Shown here in pieces: positions 33,422 through 44,578 of a stretch of 64,000 nt of DNA (position 1 is its first letter; each line of letters begins with the position of its first letter). The translations under genes were made by a program, and so were the position numbers. The notes beneath the pieces are model-generated. The model was not told the origin of the DNA. It did not search any database and saw only the letters and a program-made list of their open reading frames with translations. The DNA is from Apricaphanius iberus (Eukaryota > Chordata > Actinopteri > Cyprinodontiformes > Aphaniidae). The DNA is taken from the NCBI GenBank assembly GCA_028564705.1, contig JAPXFQ010001391.1, positions 310,001-374,000 on the forward strand. The letters run 5' to 3'.

Positions 33422-36400
33422 GTATCCTTCTTTATAGTGCTAGAGAATGCTTCGATAGGCGGCAGGCCACAGGCTATATGTTAGCCTGACAAAGGGAGGC
33501 CTAAACTAGCTTATGTTAGCACTGTCGGCTAATGCTAACCTAACCTGGCTCCGAATCAGTAAAAAGATAGGATGTATTCTCTTTAATGTATTTGATATGG
33601 TTAGAAAACCAAGATTTGAGTATTTATACCTGGCTATATGCTGTTTTTAACCCTTTGAAATGTTTGCTAATTTTGTAAAGAGTTTCGTTAGCCATGGATT
33701 AACGTCCTGTTTGTTGATTCTTTATATAATCTTGTTACCAAACAAGTAGTGCTGATTCTGTCCCAAGTCACGTCAACGTTACGTCGTTGGTTTTTCTGTG
33801 ATTCTGAATCAGCGGTGAATAAAATACAATAACTCCTTAACTCGCACACAAAGGTACTGTAATCGAGACTTCGACGATGAGAAAATCCTCATTCAGCATC
33901 AAAAGGCAAAACATTTTAAATGCCATATTTGCCACAAGAAGCTATATACTGGTCCAGGATTGGCTATTCACTGCATGCAGGTACGGACCTATGTACATTA
34001 TTGTAATTACTTCCAATAAATTAAACTGAATGGTTGGAGAAATGGAAAAACGTACTGTATTTGCATGTTTTGCAGGTACACAAAGAGACGATTGACAGTG
34101 TACCGAACGCAATTCCTGGAAGGACAGACATCGAGCTGGAAATTTATGGCATGGAGGGAATTCCAGAAAAAGACATGCAGGAGAGGAGACGAACTTTAGA
34201 ACAAAAATCACAAGGTACTTTTACTGGTTACAGGTTAGAAATATGATTTAAAGAAATAGCCGAGTTTCTTTTCTATAAATTCTGTTCATATGACAAGAAA
34301 ATGTAAACTTGTGCCATACCTAGTTGTTGGATTAAGCATTTTCTTCTATCAGATGTTTACATACTCTAATAAATGAATCTGACATAGTCCTCTCATTATT
34401 GTGGTATTTAGTATAAATATATATTTTTTGATAATTCTAACTGACCAAGGGAAAGAAATATTTCGTCAGAATTTAACTTGAGACAGTGAGAATAACAAAT
34501 ATATTGGGTTTATACAAACTTGTGGTTTCGTCCGGATCGTTTGGGACCATCCCAGGTGTGATGTAATCTGGGCATCCATCACTGTGTGGTTTGGCCCAAC
34601 CACCAAACAGGACAGGTCTGCAGAGACGGATAATCAAGCCTGACCTTCATCCTTCCAGGGCATCAATAGAGTAGAATCCTCCTTAATTGTCCCACAATTT
34701 AGCTGTGACAGCAGTAAAGTAACAGGTAATCGAAGCATTTAGATTCAAAACGGCATACTCAGATATGACGAATGTGCAACTGTGCTGGATAATTTCAGTG
34801 GTTTAAATGTAAGTATTTTAAATTGTCTAGGCTCAGGAAAAGGAAAGTGAACATATCTGCAGATCCCAAACATTCTGGACACAAACTGTCTAGACTTGTA
34901 TCGTTTTGTGCTACCATCTTCGACCAGGTTACTCTTATAATAATTATAGATTTTTTTTTTACTTGATAAAAGAAATGACAATAAATTTCTCTTTAAGTCG
35001 CCGCTGCAGACAGAAACAAGCCGCTATGAAGAAAATTTCTTCAAGCTTTCTCTGACGAACTGAATCTGAAAACAAAGGTTCCTTGTTTGTGTACACAGCA
35101 TTGACAGATAAAGCTGATTCTGATTTATACTTGCTACATTGCCATCCTTTAATGTGTCAACGTGCGGATATTGATTTCGTTATCAAAATTGCCCCATTCT
35201 GCTTTCAGAAAGTCAGAAGAAGAAGTCCAATAATCAGGATGACTCTGATGATGACGACGACGATGATGAGGCAGGACCATCTGTCCAGCAGGTAGCTGCT
35301 GTCCAGCCCCAGGCAGGGTATGTGCCGCAAATGGGCCAACCAGGAATGCCTCCTGTGGCTGGTGCACCCGGGATCCCTCCTGCAGGATATCAAGGTAAGG
35401 CGTTTGCAAAGAGCTGGCCTTCGGTGTATTTTTTATTTTCTACTTCAGACAATATTCACTTTAGCTGATGTGTTCAATTAATAATAATTTGTGGCATACC
35501 CAAAAAGGCAACAGGTTCAAGTTGCAAGCCTCTTCCTGAATTAGATTTAAAACATTTTGCTATAATTACCGTTTTGTTTCTGTCAGATGTCAAAAGTTAT
35601 TTATTTAGGGATACTTTATGTTTAATTATTGGTCAAAAATTGTGAATTCTGCACCTTTTGTTTTAGGAATGCCCCCAATGATGCCGGGTGTTCCTCCCAT
35701 GATGCACGGCATGCCGCCTGGAATGCCACCAGCGTAAGTATTAAACTGCTATTTTTGTTTTGTTTTTTACTTACCCATATACATTTAACTAAAATAGTCC
35801 TGATGAAATTTGCTGTCAGCATCTAAAATGTGTTATCTAACTTGTTTGCAGCATGATGCCAATGGGGGGTATGATGCCTCCCATGATGCCGGGGATGCCT
35901 GCAATTCCTCCAGGTGGGTTGTAGGTGTTTTTGGAAGCAGTCCAACAACTAAATAGAGACATGTAGAAATGCATTTAATCAAGACTTTAGCAGTTCAGCT
36001 TTTCTCAATGTAACCTGAGGATGGGTTATGTTTAATTATTTTAAATTAACCTGTTTTTTCTGCCTTTCAAGCATCTTGGTATTGTTTGAAGAAAAATCCT
36101 TAATTTAGCATTGTTATCCATGCTGAGGAGTGAGTCATTAGACAGTTTCTGGGCGGTATGTCAGACTTTTATGTTCGTCTTATTTAATGATTATGAAACA
36201 AAATCAGTTTTGGAAACTTAATAACCACTATCAATTTGGCACATATCACATTGCAATTAAATGATTAACTAATGACTCGGTACAAAGCTACTTTGGATAT
36301 TCCACAGCGGCTCTTGCCGGCTTTTGCTAAAAAATAATAAAGAACTAAGTTATGTTTTTGAATACAATATCAGATGATGGTTTTATTTAGGGCTCAACGA

Positions 36401-39400
36401 TTAATTGCATTTGCAATGAAATCGCAATTTGATAAACTGCGATTTGACTTGACGTAAACATATCTGGTAAAGTCCCGTGACCTGCAAACGGCTCAAACAA
36501 TGCAGAGAGAGAAGGAAACGCTGCACTTTAACCTGTTATAAAATGGTCTAAAGCTTAACAGAATCCAACGCTGCACAATAGTTGATACCTAAGATGAACA
36601 GTACATCAGTTGTGAGAAATTATATCGGCTATGAAAACGTTAATGCTGTGCAACGCCAGGTAATGCAAAACCCGCCTTGCTGCCTCACGAGATTCACTAC
36701 GAAACTTTATCAACAACTAAGAACATCACACCACCATATATGAGAGTTGCACGGCTAATCTGACCGCCACCATTGTTTCAATTTCCAGTAAACAAACTTC
36801 CAGACGACGGGGATCGCTGACCGAGCTGTTTGACAGAATCGCTCCTTACGAAAATAAAAAAAAACGGCACATGGAAATAATTTGTGCTATAACGGGTTTT
36901 ATAGCCAAGGTTTTGCTTGATAAGCATGATGAATAAGATAGGATTCAGTCTCACGAACACATTTTACCTGCGCTGTATAAAAACTGCAGACAGAAATTTA
37001 AAGCTGCACCGAAAACAGTGGAGTGTTTTGAAACAATGGACCTGTGATCAAACCGCTCTATGGAGCCATACCAGAGTCTGAAACTGCATTAGATCGATGG
37101 AGAATTAGAAATCCGAGCTTGTTGCTTCAAGCACCCTTCTTCCCGGATAACCCCATGGGGGGACCTGCCAGCTGGGATCAAAAGGAAGAAAACCTTGATT
37201 GCAGAACGATGCCGATGACCATAAGTGTGATGATTAAAAGTAGATAAAGTTGCTTATATTTGCCTTTGTCTATCTTATGGAATAGAATAAACTGCTTTCT
37301 TTTTACATAATTTTGCACAGATATCAACATACGAAAGTGTATCCTTCTTGTTTTTGAAAAAACTATTGAAAAACGTACAAATAGAAATACATTTTTTTAT
37401 TCACACATTTCCAACAGGAGATATTTATCAAAATGAGGTTGTTGTTTTTTTTCGGTTGTAACATTTGTGCTTGCAACAAGTTTTATTTGGCTGCACTGAG
37501 GACTAAATTGGCTCGTTGGATTGTACAGTTTGAGGACCTCTGAACTAAATGAGATTTTTTCTGTAATTTGGGCACTAATGGAATGCCATTTGAATGTTAT
37601 TCAGGGATACCACCCCACATGGCTCCAAGGCCAGGTATGCCCCACGTCGCTCCGACCCCTGGAGCAGGACCCATACCCAGCCGACCTGCAGCACCAGTAG
37701 TTCAGCCCGCTGTCACTAAACCCCTCTTCCCCAGTGCAGCGCAGGTTAGAATCGTGCAATTTTTTACTGTTATTTTTTTCTTTTCTCTTTTTCCTTTATC
37801 ATCTATTTAACACTTATGTATTATTCCCATTGTTCATTTAACACCTCTTGATTGTTGTTTAGACCCCACCACAGTTTTATCTCAACTTTGGTTGGCTTAT
37901 GTTAAACTGTTACATGCCAATCCTGTGATTTCCTTTCCACCACGCTGCAGATGGGCTCTGGTGTTAACAGCAGCGCTACAGGTGTTCCCTCTCCACCTGC
38001 AGACCATCAGTCTGCCTCTTCCCAGCCTCCCTTTTCTAACATGCCCCAAGTACGCTCACAGACTTTGACCAGGCCTGCTGCAGCTGCATGTTCCATAATA
38101 GCTTTGCCTGTTACATGTCAAACTAGGCTGTTTGCTAACAGCATTTACCCTGTAAGACTATTTTTAACACAATGTGTGAGCTTTATAGCTGCATGTGCTT
38201 TAAACTGACATATGGACTTGACAGGAGGTAGAATTCAGCCCTCCTAACTTTTAACAACACACTTTATAGAAATTTGAATAAGTATTTATGTTGAGGTGTA
38301 TAATGCATGACAAAGAAATCTTTCCAAAACGTTCTGGGCCTTTTCATATTACATGTGGTTTGAGGATGGAGCACATTTCATGCTAGTATTATTAAAGTTA
38401 ACCACTCTAAATGGAGGGTTGATTCCCTCTGGTTGAATTACTGCCAAGTTACAACATTGAATTCTGAAAAGAATGAATCCTCTTCATGTCTTCAACACAT
38501 CGATTCATTTTGCATGGTATACAGGTCATGAAAGCAGCCTCAGTGAATAATCTGTACCAGTAAAACGATTTGTGTTGTGTCATCGTACAGGCCCAGCAGA
38601 GCACTTCAGTTGCTGCAGCGTCAAACTCCCTCAGCACTGCGGCTTCCTCAGAGCCTCCCAAAGCGACTTTCCCAGCCTACACCCAGCCCTCTGTCTCTTC
38701 TTCCACTTCTTCTTCTAATCCCTCTAGCAACACTGTGGCTAAACCCCCGGCCACAGTGACCAGTAAGCCTGCCACCCTCACCACCACGAGTGCAACTAGT
38801 AAGTTGATCCACCCTGATGAGGATATCTCGCTGGTAAGTCGCTTGATCTTTCTGTTTTGCTCTTTTTCACAGTAAGTAATGGCTGGTTTATATAGTATGC
38901 TTAGTGAGGTTAATTAGTGGCTACTTTTGGCCAGAATGGAAACGTCAAAGTGAGCTAAGATAAATACCCAAAAAGTATGTTCTTTTTTTTTTATTAAATC
39001 AGCCGTTAGGCTACATAATAGAACTGAGTAGTTTTCTTTTTGTGGTTATGTTGAAGGATGATTCTGAACTTGAATATCCTCAGTGTGAATTCAGGGCTCG
39101 CCAACATTGGTACCCAATTCCTCAGCCTTTGTGTGAGTGTCTCTTTGAACTGAAAGAGGCGTGCCACGGTTTCTCTAGTCTGAATGTCTGTGTTGTGTGT
39201 TTTTTATCTCTGTAACCAGGAAGAGATGAAGGCTCAGCTGCCCCGTTACCAGCGGCTCATACCCAGGGCTGGTCAGGCCCACGCTGCTGCTGCACCTCCA
39301 GTGGCAGCTGGCATAATGCCCCCACAGCAGGGGTTGCCACCACAGCAGCCTGGCATGAGGCATCCCATGCATGGTAAGCATTTTCAATTGGATGAATGTA

Positions 39401-41783
39401 AACCTTTAGAAGTAACAAATTAGAAGGAAGACAAAAGCAATTTTATTCTACGGTGGGAATGGGGCGCCTAAGTCTCTTCCCCTTCTGGTTTGCCCATGGG
39501 TCCCCTGGCCGAAAAACAAATGAGTGGAAGTCAATGGATATATGGTATTTTCTGGTCCGCTTCGTCTTCAGTCCTGAATCAAACATTGTACCTCAACTTA
39601 AAGGACACTAATGATGTGCATTTCAACTGCTTGTCAAGGGATTTGGGATTTGATTTTAAAAGTTTGCCATTTAAATGCCTATAAATCAGAAGTTGGATAT
39701 ATGACGTTTGGGGCTAACACTAGCTAGTACATGAAACACAGAGACCTTGCAGAGTTTCTCCCGCATGCTGGCTCTCACTTATCTGACTGTTTCTCCCCAA
39801 CATAGCTGCTACTTTTCAAATGGCCAGATTAATAGTAGTTTTCTCCACGTGTTATGCTCGTTACTTCGTCCTGGATGAAAGCGGCAAGACACAGCCCTTT
39901 TCCACCTTCCTCTTCTTCAGTTGTAGTATTTTCACACAAAACCTAAAGTAACTTTTGCCACCCATTGAAAATCAGCTTCATATCTGCATCAAAATGTTTT
40001 TTTTTTAATTCACAGACATCTTATGTTCGAACCATGGCACATTTCAAATGGGAACCGAAAATAACTTTTCTCGCTCCATTGACTGATTCATTTTTTTTAG
40101 GCATTAGGGGACCCATGGGCTGGAAGAAGGGCGGGACTTAGGCTCCCCGTGGATTTTCTTTGCTTTCCCAAACCACTCTTATTGGTCAGAAAGCAAGGAT
40201 AAATAATAATTCATCCTGTCCCAATTCTCCTAAAATCATTTCCAGTCCTAGAGGACTTCACCGATCCTAAACAAAATGACAAAACAAGCAAAATTTGGAC
40301 TCCTATGTACTTGATTAGTTCATTACGGTTGACAAACGACATATGTCGTTTCAACTCTGTCACTGACAACTCTCAGAAAACTTTGTAAAATGTCAGACTT
40401 TCCCAATGTCGTCATCGAGGTGATGCAGGCATCTTTATCCGTGTAATTAGTTGCTCCAACTTCTCTCTCTTTCTGTATCTCCTCAGCATGGAAAGTAGCT
40501 ATCGGCAGCTATTGAGAGAAGATGCTAAATAATGCGATCGGCCAATCTGCACTACGTGCATGTATTTGTAATAGACTCTGCAAAGGCGGAATCATTTTTC
40601 AAATAATTTTGGCTAAATAATTTTTTTTTACCCTTGATAACGTGTGGTTTAAGATGTTGAGCAGATTAAAATCATTAGGAAATTGCTGTTGTATTTTGTA
40701 CAAGCATACAATAAGACAGACTTCTAAAAACTGCTTCAAACTACTGTAAGCATGCAATAAATAAAAATAAAATATGATAAACAGATTGATTGATTTTTAT
40801 ATATATGACAGAAATATATATTCATGAATGCCAGGTGATGATCAGTGCGGAACACAGACGGGTGCAGAGAACATAACGCAGGGTAAAAGGCTAGTGCTTT
40901 GACTAACCTTTTACTTCAGGTTTCGTTTCCTTATACTTTCTGTATTTTTGAGTCCAGTTTAGACTGATACATGATGGCTGTTTAATATCTGTCTGAGTGG
41001 TGCGGACACAGTGGACGAGGACTGGGGCTCTGTAAGTGCAATCCGGGATTTACTTTAGTGTGCAATCGTTTATTTTAGAAATAAACTATTTTCATTTTGA
41101 CATCCTGATGTGACTTGTTGGATAAAATTTGTCTGCTGTGGTGTCGCACATGCTCAATTCATTTGCAATCTTGAAGCTGTGGGGTTCAAATCTGCTCAGA
41201 GCGAATGTCTGGTGTGAGCGCTCAGAGATGGGCGAGGCAGCCCCCCTGCTAGGGGCGAAGAGTAAGAAGGAAGTTTGCTTCACGTCAGTCTCTAAATGTT
41301 TCTAATATGGCCAAAAAGTCTCAGTAATTTGTCTTTGAAAGACAGAAGGGTCTAAAAGCTCGCCAAATATACTGACAAAGACACCCAAGTTGGCACCAAT
41401 GTTTCCATCCATGTTGTGTCAAATGTGGCAGCTGTGCACTTTATTCCCGTTCTTGCCACTCCTGTTGATTATTCTTCCTGTTTTGGCCCAATAATGTGAT
41501 TAGTAAAATGCTGAACTCCTATCTCATGTGAACCACATGAATCCCCTAAAATGTGCCTCCACCTGACATGGGCTATTGATCCTGAAAACTGAAGTATTGA
41601 AGTTGTTGCTCTCCATCTGTTTCTTCTGCAGGTCAGTACGGTGCTCCTCCTCAGGGCATGCCGGGCTACATGCCTGGAGGGATGCCTCCATATGGGCAAG
41701 GTCCTCCTATGGTCCCACCTTACCAAGGAGGCCCTCCCATGGGTATGAGGCCGCCTGTCATGTCTCCAGCTGGGCGCTACTGA
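33381..41783 (+). CDS. znf207: Zinc finger protein 207 (BuGZ), complete
   Basis: BuGZ binds microtubules and the checkpoint protein Bub3 and promotes spindle assembly and chromosome alignment. Coding exons: 33381-33421, 33854-33980, 34076-34214, 35209-35394, 35667-35733, 35852-35913, 37605-37744, 37951-38049, 38591-38833, 39220-39373, 41632-41783. They total 1410 bases (469 residues plus stop), with every junction AG/GT and phases consistent. Residues 1-58 hold a basic start and two C2H2 fingers (C13, C16, H29, H34; C37, C40, H53, H58). An acidic run (D/E, about residues 110-123) and a long Met/Pro/Gly-rich low-complexity region follow. Near residue 365 is the Bub3-binding GLEBS segment ([13 protein letters not shown]). 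The protein ends in a glycine/proline/tyrosine-rich tail. Length and order match vertebrate ZNF207 closely. Confidence 0.96.
33854..33980 (+). CDS. znf207: znf207 exon 2, zinc fingers
   Basis: 127 bases coding [20 protein letters not shown], then [13 protein letters not shown] and AIHCMQ. It carries nearly all metal ligands of both fingers, and ends exactly at a GTACGG donor. Confidence 0.95.
34076..34214 (+). CDS. znf207: znf207 exon 3
   Basis: 139 bases starting [18 protein letters not shown], which completes finger 2 with H58. The [16 protein letters not shown] block is highly conserved in the family; its role is part of the N-terminal microtubule-binding region (family knowledge). Confidence 0.95.
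35209..35394 (+). CDS. znf207: znf207 exon 4, acidic linker
   Basis: 186 bases coding a lysine cluster, then a long aspartate run ([11 protein letters not shown]), then Pro/Gly/Gln-rich sequence ending at GYQ. Phase 1 at both ends. Confidence 0.93.
35667..35733 (+). CDS. znf207: znf207 exon 5, Met-Pro repeat
   Basis: 67 bases coding tandem GMPP/MMPG units. It is part of the low-complexity region reported to drive BuGZ phase separation (family knowledge). Confidence 0.9.
35852..35913 (+). CDS. znf207: znf207 exon 6, Met-Pro repeat
   Basis: 62 bases continuing the Met/Pro/Gly units ([15 protein letters not shown]). The following intron, 35914-37604, carries a hAT transposon remnant. Confidence 0.9.
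36388..37260 (+). mobile_element. hAT (ZBED-type) transposon remnant in znf207 intron
   Basis: It begins GGGCTCAACGATTAATTGC, a common start of fish hAT elements. A frame at 36769-36930 reads [20 protein letters not shown] followed by [16 protein letters not shown], resembling the hAT region before the catalytic domain, then breaks; [11 protein letters not shown] continues in another frame. A possible C-terminal piece is at 37080-37160. The right terminus was not found. Confidence 0.55.
37605..37744 (+). CDS. znf207: znf207 exon 7
   Basis: 140 bases, proline/alanine rich, ending [11 protein letters not shown], the same closing motif as in human ZNF207. The donor is GTTAGA. Confidence 0.92.
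37951..38049 (+). CDS. znf207: znf207 exon 8, possibly alternative
   Basis: 99 bases, in frame at both ends, coding [14 protein letters not shown] and a serine/proline-rich stretch. Because it is phase 0 to 0 it could be skipped without a frameshift. The human gene has alternative exons here (family knowledge). Confidence 0.85.
38591..38833 (+). CDS. znf207: znf207 exon 9, first part of GLEBS
   Basis: 243 bases, phase 0. Ser/Thr/Ala-rich, then [31 protein letters not shown] and ISL. It carries the conserved Bub3-binding motif up to the residue before the key glutamate pair. Confidence 0.94.
39220..39373 (+). CDS. znf207: znf207 exon 10, end of GLEBS
   Basis: 154 bases beginning [12 protein letters not shown]. 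The two glutamates complete the GLEBS motif and are the Bub3 contacts in the family. Proline/glutamine-rich sequence follows. Confidence 0.94.
39459..40151. mobile_element. MITE with about 45-base inverted ends, last znf207 intron
   Basis: The left end (39459-39507) contains GCGCCTAAGTCTC, CCCTTCTGG and CCCATGGGTCCCCT. The right end (40105-40151) read in reverse contains GAGCCTAAGTCCC, CCCTTCTTCC and CCCATGGGTCCCCT. The inner 600 bases have no coding signal. The target duplication is unclear, so the class is open. Confidence 0.65.
41632..41783 (+). CDS. znf207: znf207 last coding exon
   Basis: 152 bases coding [16 protein letters not shown], then [16 protein letters not shown] and a GRY terminus, with TGA at 41781-41783. 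Tyrosine/glycine/proline-rich, as in other vertebrates. Confidence 0.95.
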
Positions 41784-42430
41784 AGAAGCAAAGCAACCCG
41801 CCACATTAGGTTTGAGGTTAACACCTTTCTCTCACCCTTGTGCTTTTTCAAACTTAGCTGCAAACGAAGAGCAGTTAAGCCAACAGTGGTGGCGAAGACA
41901 AACACGGTCTGTTTAAAGAAAAAAAAAACCCGCATGGACATTTTATTGTAATGTGTTTATTAGAAAACAGCCAAACACCATGAATATCTAACAGCTTTTT
42001 TGGTATTACCTGATCACATGTGAGGATATTTTTTCCCATAGGTATCACTCAGGTTCATAAAGGTGAAGTGTGTAAAAATGATTCGTATTTCTTTTGAAGC
42101 TGCTGGAGTTACATGAACATACCAACCCCTTACAAAGGCAAGTTTCTTTTGAGAACAATGGTTCTTTTTATTTCTTCAGTAGATTTATTGAGGCCCTCAC
42201 AGCATGCACAGGTGCTGTTGGACATTCGTCCCCAACTGTGGTTGGTGAGGGTCTCGTTGATTTAGAAGATGATTCCAACAACGTAATGTTAAAAGTTCAT
42301 GACTCATTAGTCTTTAGCTTTATTCCTTTTTTCAGGTTTGTTTTAATATTTCATGGTCAAATGCCTACTTGTATGCATCCTTTGTAATGTTTTACCAATC
42401 TGTTGTAATAAAACCCATCTTGAAATCTAA
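41784..42430 (+). other. znf207: znf207 3' UTR
   Basis: Sequence after the stop, up to an AATAAA at 42407-42412. The polyadenylation site should fall about 15-25 bases later. The next 200 bases show no further strong signal. Confidence 0.65.
42407..42412 (+). terminator. znf207: znf207 polyadenylation signal
   Basis: Canonical AATAAA 624 bases after the znf207 stop, followed by T- and GT-rich sequence (TGCTGGTTTGTCC), as expected of a downstream element. Confidence 0.6.
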
Positions 42431-42634
42431 TGCTGGTTTGTCCTGACGTACGTGGAGGTGAGTCACTAAGGTTTGTACTGGTGTTGTATTTCTGCACATC
42501 TTATGACTTTGTGAAATGGTAGGATTATTCCAAAGAACAAAGTTTCCATTCTTTATCTTTATATTTTAATTTTTTGTTTGTTTTTTCACCTCATCCACCG
42601 ATCATTCATTCATGGGTTGTTGACATACAGCCCT

Positions 42635-42800
42635 TTCCAAAAGTCCTTTTTTCATGTTCCTTGAATTCTTCTGCATTTTGTTAAATTACAGCCACAGGCT
42701 TCATTGAATTGATACGTACCAATACAAAGTAGCACATAATTGTACAGAGTAAAACCGCATTTATTTACAATTTTTAATGGAAATGTCTTTTTTTCTTCTT
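42635..42800. repeat. Possible Tc1-like terminal inverted repeat remnant
   Basis: The segment runs from CAGCCCTTTCCAAAAGTCC through TTGTTAAATTACAGCCAC, as in outer ends of fish Tc1 elements. No transposase is attached within 1 kb. It is degenerate. Confidence 0.4.
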
Positions 42801-43989
42801 TTTTTTTTACATTCGGCGGCTAACATTTTTGTCCTTCTGAATATATAGCTAAAAGCCAGTCAAACTGTATGAACAGCATTTATAAAGTCGGAGTTCCTCC
42901 GTTGGGTAGGTCTGAACTTTTGGCCGTTTCAACAGAGGTGCTATGTTTTTGCATATCACGGTTTTCAGCTTGTAGATGTTGGATTCAAAGGTTGATGAGC
43001 ATGATGGTGACACCTAGTTTATCTAGGTTGTAGTTACAACAATAAAAACATTCCATCTGTTGGGTTTCCTGGTTCACTGACGAGACACCTAGTTACCAAC
43101 CTGAGCTGTGTCCAGTGAGGAATGTATGTCAGTTTAACTAACAGCTAATGTTAGCAAAGTTCGCCATTGAGTTAGCTTACAGATCCAAGAGGAAAGTCAC
43201 CGTTTCTGCGTCTGTTGGAGGCTGTGGTAATGTTTTATTTGGGTCCAACTAGTGTAGGCTTCACCTAAAACTACTCAGTTTCTGTTACAGTTTCTGAGGT
43301 CCTTCCTCTTGTGAGACAGATGATGATATCTCTGGGGCTCTGAAGTAGCTGCTTGATTTGCTGACTCCACCATTGTCCTAGTGTGAGATGAACTGTGCCA
43401 AACATTGGATCATGGAGACCGTATCTGTCAATCTGCAGTCGCTACTGGCTGGTAGATGTAAACATAATGTCATTGACGTGCCCATTTTAAATGTGCGTTT
43501 TATTTTAAATCTAATAGTTTTTAAGGAGATTCTGTACTTTCATTTGGCACCCCTCTAAAAGCCCCTTAGATATATATTTTTATTTAAAATGTAGCTTTTT
43601 ATGAAAATGTTCCACATATAACTTTTCAATCTTGACCTGCTGTCTTGTTGCTTTGAGTTTTTCATGTTCTCCCTGTAGATGTATGGGTTCTTACTGGATG
43701 CACTGTTTAAAATGTGCCAGCTTAGCTAGTAATTGCCCCTTAAGTATATATACGCCTTCATGGCTCTGTCTGTTGTATCTGAGGATCTGGTAATGTGACT
43801 GTGGTTTACCTTGCCTATTGTCCAACCACTGTAGGAGATGGGCACCTATTAACATGTAGATCTAAAGGTTTTGGGTTTTATTTCTTCTCCTATGCTACTA
43901 AAGATATTTTTTTAATTCCCCATCAGTTTGCTAAGTCACCTACATGGTTTGTGGAAAAATGCAGATGGCATTTCTCTTACCAGAAGAAT

Positions 43990-44230
43990 TCTTCAGTTTT
44001 CAACTTATAGCTCTGTTGAAAATGTTTCCCACCAGAGCTTTGAATCTCTGCAGGTCCTCTTGAGTTACCAATGGCCTCTTGGCTGCTCTCCTTGTTCCTG
44101 CCATCACAGAACAGAGATCTGTGACATGTTGAAAGCTTGGGACGTTTTATACAGTAACCACATTATCCTTGCCCTGTCTGCTGTGTTCGTTGGTCTTCAT
44201 GCTGATGACCAAGGAATATATGGGCTTCAC
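43990..44230 (-). mobile_element. Tc1-like fragment, 5' transposase region
   Basis: Sequence resembling the N-terminal HTH region of the same Tc1 family as at 18230, in minus orientation: the stretch around the gene end of KRPLVT-like and KHHEGQ-like residues, with stops and indels. A possible terminal piece of a similar element is at about 42635-42800. Confidence 0.5.
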
Positions 44231-44387
44231 TGAATAATAAAAGTGCAATTCTGTTACATTTTAGATAAACTTTTGAAAGCGATTTGGTTGTATTGGACGA
44301 CATTTTGTAGATATTGGAGTAAAGCATTTTTATCATTTTTGACAACATTTCTTTTCTCTGTATAATTATGTGCTAGTTTTTGTTGGT

Positions 44388-44578
44388 CTGTACCCCAGTC
44401 TAGTCCTTGACATCTACCATCCTGGAACTTAAAGATGACTTAGGTCTTCAGCACGCCTGAATCAAATGGCTTATCAGCGTCCCTTAGCTCTGCAGAGGCC
44501 TGGTAAGGAGCCAGGCATTTGATTAAGGTGTGTAAAATCTCATGGACTGGACACCGTTGGGCACTCCTGGTCTATTGA
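44388..44578. repeat. Copy 4 of the palindromic MITE family, degraded
   Basis: Shares CTCTGCAGAGGCCTGGTAAG, the CACGCCTGAATCAAATGGC block, and an end GGGCACTCCTGGTC that mirrors the CAGTCTAGTCC start. Confidence 0.5.

Noticed and set aside
41469..41804. 111-codon minus-strand frame over the last znf207 exon
   Set aside because: It is the shadow of the GC-rich, repetitive coding exon on the other strand.
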